Shown here in pieces: positions 50,737 to 58,850 of a stretch of DNA of 64,000 nt (positions are counted from its first letter, which is position 1; every line of letters starts with the position of its first letter). The translations under genes were made by a program, and so were the position numbers. Source of the DNA: Nibribacter ruber. Lineage in GTDB: Bacteria; Bacteroidota; Bacteroidia; Cytophagales; Hymenobacteraceae. The stretch covers positions 2,913,001-2,977,000 of the forward strand of contig NZ_CP047897.1 of NCBI RefSeq assembly GCF_009913235.1, in the 5' to 3' direction. The notes beneath the pieces were generated by a model. It saw only the letters and a list, made by a program, of their open reading frames with translations, was not told the origin of the DNA and made no database searches.

Positions 50737-51093
50737 ATGTTGGAGAATAATCTGTACAAGAAGAGTTATGCCTTTGCTGTGGAGATGGTGCGATTATATC
50801 AGCAGATTAGCGGTGAGAAAAGGGAATATGTTCTTTCTAAGCAGTTGCTAAGAAGTGGCACTTCTATTGGTGCAAATGTAGCTGAAGCGAATGGTGCCAT
50901 TTCTACAGCTGATTTCTCCTCTAAAATTTCCTTGGCCTATAAAGAGACCCTAGAAACGAAATATTGGTTGAACCTACTAAGGGATACGGAGTATATTGAA
51001 CCTATTTTAGTGGATAGACTACTCAAGGATGCAGATGAACTCAGCCGGATCATGTTTAGCATCCTCAAGAAGACCAGAATCACACCGAAATAG
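50737..51093 (+). CDS. Four-helix-bundle protein (S23/IVP family, Avd-like)
   Basis: The 118-residue protein fits the family of small proteins first seen in intervening sequences of 23S rRNA and related to Avd of diversity-generating retroelements. Visible signatures are YAFAVEMVRLYQQ, LSKQLLRSGTSIGANVAEAN, SKISLAYKETLETKYWLNLL and a final helix DELSRIMFSILKK, four helices in all. Function is not known; Avd binds nucleic acid. The gene is enclosed by TTACTGATAACTG-type repeats on both sides, as is often seen for this family, and looks like an independent cassette between lptB and the GH3 gene. Confidence 0.92.
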   Translation: MLENNLYKKSYAFAVEMVRLYQQISGEKREYVLSKQLLRSGTSIGANVAEANGAISTADFSSKISLAYKETLETKYWLNLLRDTEYIEPILVDRLLKDADELSRIMFSILKKTRITPK

Positions 51094-51149
51094 GTAATTC
51101 TGTCAGAATAAACTGGTTGCTAATTCCTGGTTATTGATAACTAAAATCA

Positions 51150-51180
51150 CTGTTTACTTATTACTGATAACTGTTTACTG
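51150..51180. repeat. Repeat downstream of the four-helix-bundle gene
   Basis: CTGTTTACTTATTACTG followed by ATAACTGTTTACTG closely matches the unit at 50701-50732 in direct orientation, so the gene is bracketed by related sequences. Confidence 0.8.
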
Positions 51181-51185
51181 TTTTC

Positions 51186-52706
51186 ATGGAAATCATCAAT
51201 TCAATTGTGACGTGGGTAATGAAGAAGCGGGTCCACCAGATAGACCTGTTTAGAAAATACCCGCATGACGTCCAAAGCGAATTGTTTTCCAACCTGATTA
51301 ACACCGCTAAAAACACCGAGTGGGGAAAGCAGTACGGCTATTCAGATAAGCTGAGCGTGCGTGAGTTTCAGGAGCGGGTGCCCATTTGCACGTATGAAGA
51401 CTTGTATCCGCACATTGAGCGCATCATGCGCGGGGAGCAGAACGTGCTGTGGCCGTCTAAGATTGAGTGGTTCGCTAAGTCTTCGGGCACTACCAATGCG
51501 CGCAGTAAGTTCATTCCCGTAAGTCCCGAGGCTCTGGAAGATTGCCATTACAAGGGCGGCAAGGACATGCTCTCCATCTACGTCAACAACTACCCAGACA
51601 CTAAAGTCTTCTCAGGGAAGGGGCTGTCTATTGGCGGTACGCACCATCCCAATGAGTTCAACTCTGATACCCGCTGCGGCGACGTGTCTGCGGTCATCAT
51701 GCAGAACCTGCCGCTGTGGGCCGAGGCCATACGCACGCCCCCGCTCAAGGTGGCGCTCATGGACAAGTGGGAAGAGAAGATTGCCAAGATGGTGGAAATC
51801 TGCGTGAAGGAGAACGTGACCAGCATCTCGGGCGTGCCTACCTGGACGTACGTACTCTTGAACAGGATTCTGGAAGAGACAGGAGCCAAGGACATTACCG
51901 AAGTATGGCCGAACCTGGAATTGTTCGCGCATGGAGCGGTAGCCTTTGGGCCGTACAGAGAGCTCTTCCGGCAGATCATCCCCACGGACAAGATGAACTA
52001 CCTGGAGATTTACAATGCCTCTGAAGGCTTCTTCGGGATACAGGATGAGCCTAGCCTAAAGGACGAGATGCTCCTGATGCTGGACTACGGCGTGTTCTAT
52101 GAGTTCATCCCTATGGAAGAGGAAGACAAAGAACACCCCAAGGTGCTCACGCTAGACCAGGTGGAACTGGGCCAGAACTACGCCTTGCTAATCTCTACCA
52201 ACGCCGGCCTCTGGCGCTACAAGATTGGCGATACGGTTAAATTCACCTCGCTTTCTCCCTACCGCATCAAAATCTCGGGGAGGACTAAGCACTTCATCAA
52301 CGCTTTCGGCGAGGAGGTAGTAGTGGAGAACGCGGAAACCGCCATCACCAAGGCCTGCGATGCTACTGGTGCTACCATCACCAACTTCACGGCGGCGCCT
52401 ATCTATTTTGAAGGGAAGAGCAAAGGTGGTCACCAGTGGATTATAGAGTTCTCTAAGCAGCCTTCTAGTATTGAACAGTTTACAGATGTCTTAGATGCAA
52501 CGCTGCGTCAAATCAACTCAGATTATGACGCTAAGCGCTACAAAGACATGGCCTTGCAAGCGCCTTTGATTACCGTAGCCCCAAAAGGCGCTTTCTTGAA
52601 CTGGCTGGAACACAAAGGCAAAATGGGTGGTCAGCACAAGGTCCCCAGACTGGCTAACAACCGCGACTATCTGGAAGAGATTCTGGAGGTGAATAACTTG
52701 GTGTAA
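51186..52706 (+). CDS. GH3 auxin-responsive promoter family protein (acyl-adenylate type)
   Basis: GH3 proteins are adenylating acyl-amido synthetases of the ANL fold; plant members join amino acids to auxin or jasmonate. The 506-residue bacterial form has the phosphate loop SSGTTNARSKFIPVS (about 98-112). EIYNASEGFFGIQDE is the adenine and acid-binding motif and YKIGDTVKF is the ATP-ribose-binding motif. The substrate in bacteria is unknown. ATG 51186 directly follows the repeat cassette. A palindrome and terminator follow the stop. Confidence 0.92.
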   Translation: MEIINSIVTWVMKKRVHQIDLFRKYPHDVQSELFSNLINTAKNTEWGKQYGYSDKLSVREFQERVPICTYEDLYPHIERIMRGEQNVLWPSKIEWFAKSSGTTNARSKFIPVSPEALEDCHYKGGKDMLSIYVNNYPDTKVFSGKGLSIGGTHHPNEFNSDTRCGDVSAVIMQNLPLWAEAIRTPPLKVALMDKWEEKIAKMVEICVKENVTSISGVPTWTYVLLNRILEETGAKDITEVWPNLELFAHGAVAFGPYRELFRQIIPTDKMNYLEIYNASEGFFGIQDEPSLKDEMLLMLDYGVFYEFIPMEEEDKEHPKVLTLDQVELGQNYALLISTNAGLWRYKIGDTVKFTSLSPYRIKISGRTKHFINAFGEEVVVENAETAITKACDATGATITNFTAAPIYFEGKSKGGHQWIIEFSKQPSSIEQFTDVLDATLRQINSDYDAKRYKDMALQAPLITVAPKGAFLNWLEHKGKMGGQHKVPRLANNRDYLEEILEVNNLV

Positions 52707-52712
52707 GCCATT

Positions 52713-52750
52713 CGTTTTTGGCCTGTTTTCGTGAAAAGAGGCCAAAAACG
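52713..52750. repeat. 38-nt dispersed palindrome, copy 28
   Basis: The arms are CGTTTTTGGCC and GGCCAAAAACG, and the centre TTTTCGTGAAAAG is almost symmetrical. It starts 6 nt after the GH3 stop. Confidence 0.93.
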
Positions 52751-52761
52751 GAGGTAACAGA

Positions 52762-52787
52762 AAATGCCCGGCGTGAACCGGGCATTT
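52762..52787. terminator. Bidirectional terminator between the GH3 and AIM24 genes
   Basis: AAATGCCCGG pairs perfectly with CCGGGCATTT over a 6-nt loop, with A and T tracts on either side. Confidence 0.85.
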
Positions 52788-52810
52788 GTCTTTTCATAGA
52801 AAGGGAGTTG

Positions 52811-53572
52811 CTATTCCATAAAACTGCTCAACAGGCCGCCTTCTTTGGTGGCGTTTCCGCCGTGCGGCATCAAGGCCTGGATAAGTTTCTTGATAGGCAT
52901 GGACTGAATCCAAACTCTACCGGTTCCGCGCAGGGTAGCCAAGAACAAGCCTTCGCCGCCAAACACCATAGACTTCAAACCGCCAGTTTGCTGAATATCA
53001 AAGTCGATGCCGGCTTCATAGGCTACCACGCACCCTGTATCCACGCGCAGGGTCTCATTGTGCAGATGACGCTCTACCACGGTTCCGCCGGCATGAATGA
53101 AGGCCAGGCCATCGCCGGTGAGTTTTTGCATGATGAAGCCCTCGCCGCCAAAGAAGCCCGCGCCTAGGCGCTGGTTCAGGTGCATGGCAATCTTGGTGCC
53201 CATGGCCGCGGCCAGGAAACCGTCTTTCTGCACGATCAATCCCTGCGGAAACTCCGCCAGATTGATGGGCATGATAGTACCAGGGTAGGGAGCCGAGAAA
53301 GCTACCTTGGCCTTGCTGTACCCGCGGTGCGTGAAGTGCGTCATGAACAGAGATTCACCCGTGATCAATCGGCTACCGGCAGAGACCAACTTCCCGAAGA
53401 ATCCTTGGCTAGGATTGGAGCCGTCGCCCATCTTGGTTTCAAACTGGATGCCGTCTTCCATAAAGACCATGGCGCCGGCCTCGGCAATGACGGTTTCCTG
53501 CGGGTCTAGTTCTACTTCCAGCACCTGAATGTCAGAGCCATGGATGCGGTAATCAATCTCGTGTGATCTCAT
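52811..53572 (-). CDS. AIM24 / TIGR00266 family protein
   Basis: The 253-residue protein is a beta-rich, glycine-rich product with the family patterns [40 protein letters not shown] and [19 protein letters not shown]24-like proteins form a trimeric beta-prism fold. Bacterial function is unknown, while the yeast homologue affects mitochondrial membrane organisation. It starts 6 nt after the small charged protein gene, so the two form an operon. Confidence 0.92.
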   Translation of the reverse strand: MRSHEIDYRIHGSDIQVLEVELDPQETVIAEAGAMVFMEDGIQFETKMGDGSNPSQGFFGKLVSAGSRLITGESLFMTHFTHRGYSKAKVAFSAPYPGTIMPINLAEFPQGLIVQKDGFLAAAMGTKIAMHLNQRLGAGFFGGEGFIMQKLTGDGLAFIHAGGTVVERHLHNETLRVDTGCVVAYEAGIDFDIQQTGGLKSMVFGGEGLFLATLRGTGRVWIQSMPIKKLIQALMPHGGNATKEGGLLSSFME

Positions 53573-53578
53573 ATAGTT

Positions 53579-53947
53579 TTATTTTTTCTTAGGCTTCTTG
53601 TCATCCGCCGGAGGGTCTTTTAGCTCTTTGCCCAAATCGGCCTCGTCTTCTTCAGACAATTTAGCCTTTCCCTTAAAGAAATCCTCCTCGTTTTCCTCCC
53701 CATCGGCGGTTTCTTCAATCGGGAACTCTTCTTCCTCTTCTCCAGGGCGCTTCTTGCCTTGGTCGCCTACCAGTTTCTTGTCGCGCACGTTGCGGTCCAG
53801 GAAGTCGTTGAGCTGGTCTATGTTAAAGTTAGAGGTAATGTCGCCCAGTGGATTTATCTTAATCTCGAAGCCTTCCAGCTCAGGGTGCACCTTCGCTTTT
53901 TTCTCCGGCTTGTTCTCCTTCTTCTTTTCTGGTTTTTTCTTAGCCAT
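53579..53947 (-). CDS. Highly charged hypothetical protein
   Basis: The 122-residue product starts and ends with lysine-rich tails (KKKPEKKKENKPEKK and DDKKPKKK). Between them lies a central acidic run (PGEEEEEFPIEE) and one ordered-looking stretch, GFEIKINPLGDITSNFNIDQ. No membrane segment or signal is present. It is tightly followed by the AIM24 gene. I recognise no family beyond its similarity in style to small Bacteroidota proteins. Codon-level coherence and operon spacing support the gene. Confidence 0.78.
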   Translation of the reverse strand: MAKKKPEKKKENKPEKKAKVHPELEGFEIKINPLGDITSNFNIDQLNDFLDRNVRDKKLVGDQGKKRPGEEEEEFPIEETADGEENEEDFFKGKAKLSEEDEADLGKELKDPPADDKKPKKK

Positions 53948-54100
53948 GGCAGTAGGATTAGGGGTGAACCAGACCTTTCGGACTGGTAAGTCAATGCTAC
54001 TACAAACGGGAAAAATCCTAAGAAGGATTAGGCGAATTAAGAAGAAACCATCGGCTTACGCAAGCGTCTCTGTGAATTGAATTGTTTTTGCTGAAACGAA

Positions 54101-54148
54101 GAAGCCGTTTTTGGGCTGTTTTCTAGAAAACAGCCCAAAAACGGCTTC
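54101..54148. repeat. 38-nt dispersed palindrome, copy 29, perfect 48-nt stem
   Basis: The core is 54106-54143. GAAGC and GCTTC extend it to 48 nt, nearly perfectly symmetrical through TTTTCTAGAAAA. It lies 29 nt past the gltX stop. Confidence 0.95.
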
Positions 54149-54172
54149 AAAGAATTTGTATGTAGTGCTTAC

Positions 54173-55717
54173 TTAAACTGCGTACTGGCTCAATTTAGAG
54201 ATGGCGGCGTCAATGCGCTGTTGCGTCTCTTCCTTACCAATGATCTCAATGATGGCCATCAGGTCTGGACCAGCCTCAACGCCCGTCACGGCAATTCTAA
54301 GCGCCTGCATCACTTGGCCAATCTTAAGACCGTTGCGCTCCAGAATCTGCAACAACAAAGCTTTTACAGAGTCTGCGTTGAAGTCCTCCAGCGTGCTCAG
54401 TTCATTTCTGAACTGCACAAAGGCGGCGGCTCCGGCGGCGTTCCATTTCTTGGCGGCCACCTGCTCATTGTATTGCGTTGGGGCAGAGAAGAAGTAGGTA
54501 GCCTCCTTGGCGAAGTCCTGAGGGAAGGTCACGCGCTCTTTCATCAAGCTCACAATCTTCACGGCGCGGTCTTCTGAACACTCAATGTTCTGTTCTTTCA
54601 AAGACGCTAACAGGTACTGGGCTAACTCAGTATCAGGCTTCGCACGAAGGTATTGCTCATTGTACCAACGGGCTTTCTGGATGTCAAAACGGGTGCCGGA
54701 CTTGCCAATGCGCTCAATGCTGAAGGCCTCAATTAGTTCATCCATGGTAAACAGCTCCTGTTGCGTACCAGGGTTCCAGCCTAGGAAGGCCAGGAAGTTG
54801 ATGAACGCCTCGGGCAGATAGCCGCTCTCGCGGTAGCCGCTGGCGGTCTCACCGGTGTTAGGGTCTTGCCAGAACAACGGGAACACCGGGAAGCCCAATT
54901 TATCACCGTCGCGCTTGCTTAGTTTGCCGTTACCATCAGGCTTCAATAACAAAGGCAAGTGAGCAAATTCTGGCATGGTGTCTTCCCAGCCAAAATAGCG
55001 GTACAACAACACGTGTAAAGGCGCGCTTGGCAACCACTCTTCGCCGCGTATTACGTGGGTGATTTCCATTAAATGGTCATCCACGATGTTGGCCAAGTGG
55101 TAGGTAGGCATGCCGTCCGACTTCATCAAGACCTTGTCATCAATAGCCGAGGAGTGTACCATCACCCAGCCTCTGATCATGTCTTTGAGTCTAATTTCTT
55201 CTTTGCGGGGTACTTTCAAACGGATCACGTACGGATCGCCGCTTTCCAGTCTGCGCTTCACCTCATCCTCTGGCAGGGTGAGGGAGTTCTTCATGGTGGC
55301 GCGCGTAATGGCGTTGTATTGCGGGGTGGCTACCTTGGCGGCTTTCAGGCGCTCGCGCATGGCTTCCAGTTCCTCAGAGGTATCAAAGGCATAGTAGGCG
55401 TGGCCGGCGTTTACCAGTTGCAAGGCGTAGTCCATGTACATGGGCTTGCGCTCAGACTGGCGGTAGGGTGCATGCGGACCACCGTGTACGGGGCTTTCGT
55501 CCAACTTGATGCCACACCATTCCAGGCTGTCAAAGATGTACTGCTCGGCGCCGGGCACAAAGCGATTTTGGTCTGTATCTTCAATGCGCAGCAACATCTT
55601 GCCGCCCATCTTCTTCGCGAAAAGGTAATTATATAGGGCTGTGCGTACCCCGCCAATGTGCAAGGCACCGGTTGGGCTAGGGGCAAAGCGTACACGTACT
55701 TCTCTTTCCATGGTCAT
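54173..55717 (-). CDS. gltX: Glutamate--tRNA ligase
   Basis: The enzyme charges tRNA-Glu (and possibly tRNA-Gln, for later amidation). The 514-residue class I synthetase has the HIGH motif as HIGG at 20-23 within FAPSPTGALHIGG. The KMSKS loop is KLSKR at 265-269, and a helical anticodon-binding domain lies C-terminal (about 335-510). An exact -7 promoter motif lies 19 nt upstream on the minus strand. Starts at 55717 and 55711 are both possible. Confidence 0.96.
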   Translation of the reverse strand: MTMEREVRVRFAPSPTGALHIGGVRTALYNYLFAKKMGGKMLLRIEDTDQNRFVPGAEQYIFDSLEWCGIKLDESPVHGGPHAPYRQSERKPMYMDYALQLVNAGHAYYAFDTSEELEAMRERLKAAKVATPQYNAITRATMKNSLTLPEDEVKRRLESGDPYVIRLKVPRKEEIRLKDMIRGWVMVHSSAIDDKVLMKSDGMPTYHLANIVDDHLMEITHVIRGEEWLPSAPLHVLLYRYFGWEDTMPEFAHLPLLLKPDGNGKLSKRDGDKLGFPVFPLFWQDPNTGETASGYRESGYLPEAFINFLAFLGWNPGTQQELFTMDELIEAFSIERIGKSGTRFDIQKARWYNEQYLRAKPDTELAQYLLASLKEQNIECSEDRAVKIVSLMKERVTFPQDFAKEATYFFSAPTQYNEQVAAKKWNAAGAAAFVQFRNELSTLEDFNADSVKALLLQILERNGLKIGQVMQALRIAVTGVEAGPDLMAIIEIIGKEETQQRIDAAISKLSQYAV

Positions 55718-55735
55718 CCTTTGTTAAACAGGGTG

Positions 55736-55743
55736 CAAAAGTA
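55736..55743 (-). promoter_or_regulatory. -7 promoter element of gltX
   Basis: On the minus strand this reads TACTTTTG, an exact TAnnTTTG match, 19 nt before the ATG. No clear -33 was found. Confidence 0.42.
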
Positions 55744-55900
55744 CGCTATTTCAAGTCTTTCCTAAACTTTTATGTGCAAAACCTTGCTGCGCCGTGGGTT
55801 ATGGCTTGGTAACCGTGCAAGGCAGGCGTGGCAGAAAGAGTTTGGGGGCCATTCTAAAACCTAAATGCTGTGTTGCGTATGTAGGTGGAAACCTTGGTTC

Positions 55901-56899
55901 ATGTTCAAGAAGATTTTTGTGGAAGGCTGGTGCATCATCAAGGAGGTCTGGTTTGACTTCCTGGACAACAACTCGTTCCAGAAAGGAGCGGCGCTGGCCT
56001 ATTACACCATTTTCGCGCTGCCGCCTATTCTCATCATCATGATCAACACCGCCGGGGCCGTTTTTGGGCGCGAGGCAGTGCAGGGAGAAGTGTATACCCA
56101 GCTGCGGGATCTTTTAGGGAGCAAGAGCGCGGCCAGCATCCAGGAGATGGTGGAAAGCATCCACCAATCCGCCGACTTTAACTTGGCCACGATGATTGGG
56201 GTGACCACATTGCTGGTGGGAGCCACGGGCGTATTTATTTCCTTGCAGGAGTCTCTGAACCAAATCTGGGGCGTAAAGCCGAAGCCCAAGAACGAGTATC
56301 TGAAGATTCTGGTGGATCGGTTGTTGTCCTTCGCCATGATTCTGGGGATTGTCTTCCTGCTGCTGGTGAGTTTGATTGTGAACGCCATCTTGGTGGTAAT
56401 CACCTCTTACCTGGCTAAAAAAGTGGATCCTTCGCTCTTGCAACTCACGCAGGCTACTAATTTTCTGGTGTCTACCGCCGTGGTCACGTTTCTGTTTGCC
56501 CTTATTTACAAGTTTCTGCCAGATGCCAAAATCAAGTGGAAGGACGTGTGGGTAGGCTCTTTGGTAACAGCACTTCTCTTTGCGTTGGGTAAATCCTTGA
56601 TTGGGTTGTATCTGGGCAACAGTGACTTCTCCAGTATCTATGGGGCGGCGGGGTCTGTGATTGTGGTGCTGGTGTGGGTGTTTTATACCTCGCAGATCAT
56701 CTTTCTAGGCGCACAGTTCACGTTGGTGTATGCCCGCCGTTATGGTGCCAACATTTACCCGTCTACCTATGCGGTGCGGGTAGAAAACAAGGAAGTAGAA
56801 ATAGGCAAAGCCCCGCTTAACGCAGAGCCCGGCCCCAATGAGGCCAAAGCCAAAGGGGAAGAAGACCCCGAAGAAGAGGAGCAAGCGAAAAACAAGTAG
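55901..56899 (+). CDS. YihY/virulence factor BrkB family membrane protein
   Basis: The 332-residue protein has about six membrane helices and the family patterns DNNSFQKGAALAYYTIFALP, TGVFISLQESLNQIWGV, LPDAKIKWKDVWVGSLVTAL and SSIYGAAGSVIVVLVWVFYT. It ends in a long acidic, Glu-rich cytoplasmic tail. Function is unknown despite the old RNase BN label. ATG 55901 is chosen because it starts the conserved FKKIFVEGWCIIKE stretch; the frame extends to 55865. Confidence 0.93.
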   Translation: MFKKIFVEGWCIIKEVWFDFLDNNSFQKGAALAYYTIFALPPILIIMINTAGAVFGREAVQGEVYTQLRDLLGSKSAASIQEMVESIHQSADFNLATMIGVTTLLVGATGVFISLQESLNQIWGVKPKPKNEYLKILVDRLLSFAMILGIVFLLLVSLIVNAILVVITSYLAKKVDPSLLQLTQATNFLVSTAVVTFLFALIYKFLPDAKIKWKDVWVGSLVTALLFALGKSLIGLYLGNSDFSSIYGAAGSVIVVLVWVFYTSQIIFLGAQFTLVYARRYGANIYPSTYAVRVENKEVEIGKAPLNAEPGPNEAKAKGEEDPEEEEQAKNK

Positions 56900-56901
56900 C
56901 C

Positions 56902-56939
56902 CGTTTTTGGCTTGTTTTCTGAGAAACAGGCCAAAAACG
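56902..56939. repeat. 38-nt dispersed palindrome, copy 30
   Basis: The arms are CGTTTTTGGCT and GGCCAAAAACG. It starts 2 nt after the YihY stop and lies 6 nt from the converging nitroreductase stop. Confidence 0.92.
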
Positions 56940-56945
56940 AAGGGT

Positions 56946-57545
56946 CTAAGTCAATTCTTGATAACCACCTTTCCAAGTACCCATATGCACGGTTTCCTGT
57001 AATGGCTTGCGGGTAGACTTGGTCTGTTCACGGGTTTGCAATTCTTGCGTTGGCAATAGGGTAAAGGGAGCCGGGTGTCCAACTACTGCCATGGCAATGG
57101 GTTGGTATTCACTTGGCACCTGTAACGCCTCATTAGCCTTGTCCATGGCAAATCCGCCCATCTGGTGCACCTGTAGCCCCATGGCCGTTGCCTGCAGACA
57201 GAATTGCCCCATCGCTAATCCCGTGTCATACAAGTGACCCGGATGTAGCTTACCATTGTCTCTTTCGGTTTTAGAAAACACTACCATCAGGAAAGGCGCG
57301 TTCTTTGCCCAGATTGCATTGCCTTCATCCAAAAGACTCACTAATCGCTGAAAATCCTTTTGCTGATCACTAGTGGCATAGACAAACCGCCATGGTTGTC
57401 CGTTGCCGGAAGAAGCCGCCCACCGCGCCGCCTGAAATAGGCTTTCTATTTGCTCTTGGGTAAGCAATTCAGAGGAGAAGCTTCTGGGGCTCCAACGCGC
57501 CTGCATGAGCTCATGGATGTTGTGCTGTTCTTCGCGGTGTTGCAT
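56946..57545 (-). CDS. Nitroreductase family protein
   Basis: This FMN-dependent NAD(P)H oxidoreductase reduces nitro compounds, quinones or similar acceptors. The 199-residue protein has RWSPRSFSSELLTQEQIESL at the N-terminus with FMN-phosphate contacts and AARWAASSGNGQPWRFVYAT. A central helix follows (DTGLAMGQFCLQATAMGLQV), then VGHPAPFTLLP. Size is typical. The natural substrate is not evident. Confidence 0.93.
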   Translation of the reverse strand: MQHREEQHNIHELMQARWSPRSFSSELLTQEQIESLFQAARWAASSGNGQPWRFVYATSDQQKDFQRLVSLLDEGNAIWAKNAPFLMVVFSKTERDNGKLHPGHLYDTGLAMGQFCLQATAMGLQVHQMGGFAMDKANEALQVPSEYQPIAMAVVGHPAPFTLLPTQELQTREQTKSTRKPLQETVHMGTWKGGYQELT

Positions 57546-57554
57546 GGGTTTATT

Positions 57555-57685
57555 GAGTGAATGAGAGATTGAATGAAGGAGAGAATGGGCGATTTGAAAA
57601 TGTGAAAATTAGCTCATCAGGATCATCTCCAACTCTGCAAATCTTCAAATCAAGAACATTCTCTCACTCATTCAATCCTTCAATC
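57555..57685. repeat. Long imperfect inverted repeat between nitroreductase and RidA
   Basis: The left arm GATTGAATGAAGGAGAGAAT (57568 on) matches the reverse complement of the right arm near 57657-57680 with about two differences in 21. GATTTGAA (57591 on) pairs with TTCAAATC further in. The TTTGAAAATGTGAA motif also occurs at 3884-3897. No gene is present. Confidence 0.65.
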
Positions 57686-57690
57686 TATCA

Positions 57691-58074
57691 TTAAAATTTA
57701 ACCGCGATGCAGGAGATTTCCACGTTCACGTCTTTGGGTAGGCGGCTCACTTCCACGGTTTCGCGGGCGGGCTCATTGCTGGAGAAATAGCTGCCGTAGG
57801 TTTCATTGATGGCGCCAAAGTTGCCCAGGTCCTTCACAAAAATAGAGCACTTTACCACATTGCTGAAGTTCATGCCCGCCTCTTCTAAGATGTACTGCAG
57901 GTTTTTCATGACTTGGTGCGTCTCGGCTTGGATGTCTCCCTGTACCAACTGGCCAGTGGCCTGGTCCAAAGGAATCTGGCCCGATACGTACAAGGTGTTG
58001 CCTGCCATCACGGCCTGGCTGTAAGGTCCAATGGGGGCCGGAGCGGCTTTGCTTTCTATGATAGTAGTTGCCAT
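57691..58074 (-). CDS. RidA family protein (YjgF/UK114)
   Basis: RidA hydrolyses reactive enamine/imine intermediates from PLP enzymes to keto acids and ammonia. The 127-residue protein has IGPYSQAVMAGNTLYVSGQI, NLQYILEEAGMNFSNVVKC and the signature RETVEVSRLPKDVNVEISCI with the conserved Arg. It matches the family at normal length. It diverges from the 3-hydroxyacyl-CoA dehydrogenase-like gene. Confidence 0.95.
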   Translation of the reverse strand: MATTIIESKAAPAPIGPYSQAVMAGNTLYVSGQIPLDQATGQLVQGDIQAETHQVMKNLQYILEEAGMNFSNVVKCSIFVKDLGNFGAINETYGSYFSSNEPARETVEVSRLPKDVNVEISCIAVKF

Positions 58075-58094
58075 AACAAGAATAGTTAAATCAG

Positions 58095-58102
58095 TATCTT
58101 TG
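58095..58102 (+). promoter_or_regulatory. -7 promoter element before the HAD-like gene
   Basis: TATCTTTG matches TAnnTTTG exactly, 21 nt before the ATG at 58124. A TTG at 58068-58070 is 24 nt further up, a little far. Confidence 0.5.
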
Positions 58103-58123
58103 TGTGCTTAAAGGTACAGATTT

Positions 58124-58801
58124 ATGAAGACAATGGTTTTGGCCTCTCCTGAATTGGAGCAAGAATACAGTTTGAAGTTTCCTAACAGAGCATACCTCTA
58201 CTTGCAGGACCCGGCAGAACTTGGCTTATGGCTCAATCAGGTAGAAGTAGTCTTTGACTTGCTGCTGCATGAACAGCCAGAACGCCTGGCGCAGTATGCC
58301 AAAGCTGAAAAAGGCGAAGATTTGGTGATTTTCTGCAACGCTCCCAAACTGCAGCTAGCCAGCCTCGCCAAAGAACATGGTCCTTTCCCTTTTCATTTAT
58401 GCGGCGTAAACGCGCTGCCTTCGCTCTTCAACAGAGAAGTGCTAGAGGTAAGTGTGCTGAAACCAGAATCTGAAAAGGAAGTGGCCCGCGTCATGGAGGT
58501 CTTGGGCACCGGTTATGAGTTGGTAGCTGATAGAGTGGGCATGGTGACGCCGCGCGTGCTCTGCATGATCATCAATGAAGCCTGCTACACCCTGCAGGAA
58601 GGCACCGCTACTAAAGAAGACATTGACCTGGGCATGAAGCTGGGTACCAACTATCCCTTCGGGCCGTTTGAGTGGGCGAATAAGATAGGCGTAGCAAATG
58701 TCTATGATTTGCTGGAAGCCGTCTATGCAGACACTAAGGACGAGCGCTATAAGATTTGTCCCTTGTTGAAAACCGCCTATCTAAAAGGAGAGGAGCTATA
58801 G
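58124..58801 (+). CDS. 3-hydroxyacyl-CoA dehydrogenase-like protein with reduced NAD domain
   Basis: The 225-residue protein ends with a full 3-hydroxyacyl-CoA dehydrogenase C-terminal domain (about 132-220). That domain contains GMVTPRVLCMIINEACYTL, ATKEDIDLGMKLGTNYPFGP and EWANKIG. The N-terminal 130 residues take the place of the Rossmann domain but lack the GxGxxG motif and are about 60 residues shorter than usual. NAD binding is therefore doubtful, and the protein may have a structural or new role. Such short forms are annotated in other Cytophagales. It is monocistronic with its own promoter and terminator. Confidence 0.85.
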   Translation: MKTMVLASPELEQEYSLKFPNRAYLYLQDPAELGLWLNQVEVVFDLLLHEQPERLAQYAKAEKGEDLVIFCNAPKLQLASLAKEHGPFPFHLCGVNALPSLFNREVLEVSVLKPESEKEVARVMEVLGTGYELVADRVGMVTPRVLCMIINEACYTLQEGTATKEDIDLGMKLGTNYPFGPFEWANKIGVANVYDLLEAVYADTKDERYKICPLLKTAYLKGEEL

Positions 58802-58811
58802 GTCTTGCATC

Positions 58812-58849
58812 CGTTTTTGGTCTGTTTTCTGGGAAAAGGGCCAAAAACG
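58812..58849. repeat. 38-nt dispersed palindrome, copy 31
   Basis: The arms are CGTTTTTGGTC and GGCCAAAAACG. It lies 10 nt after the HAD-like stop and directly before a perfect terminator. Confidence 0.92.
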
Positions 58850-58850
58850 G

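Noticed and set aside
218-58849. Possibility that the 31 palindromes form a CRISPR-like array
   Set aside because: Copies are single, kilobases apart, flank ordinary genes and have no spacer structure or cas genes.
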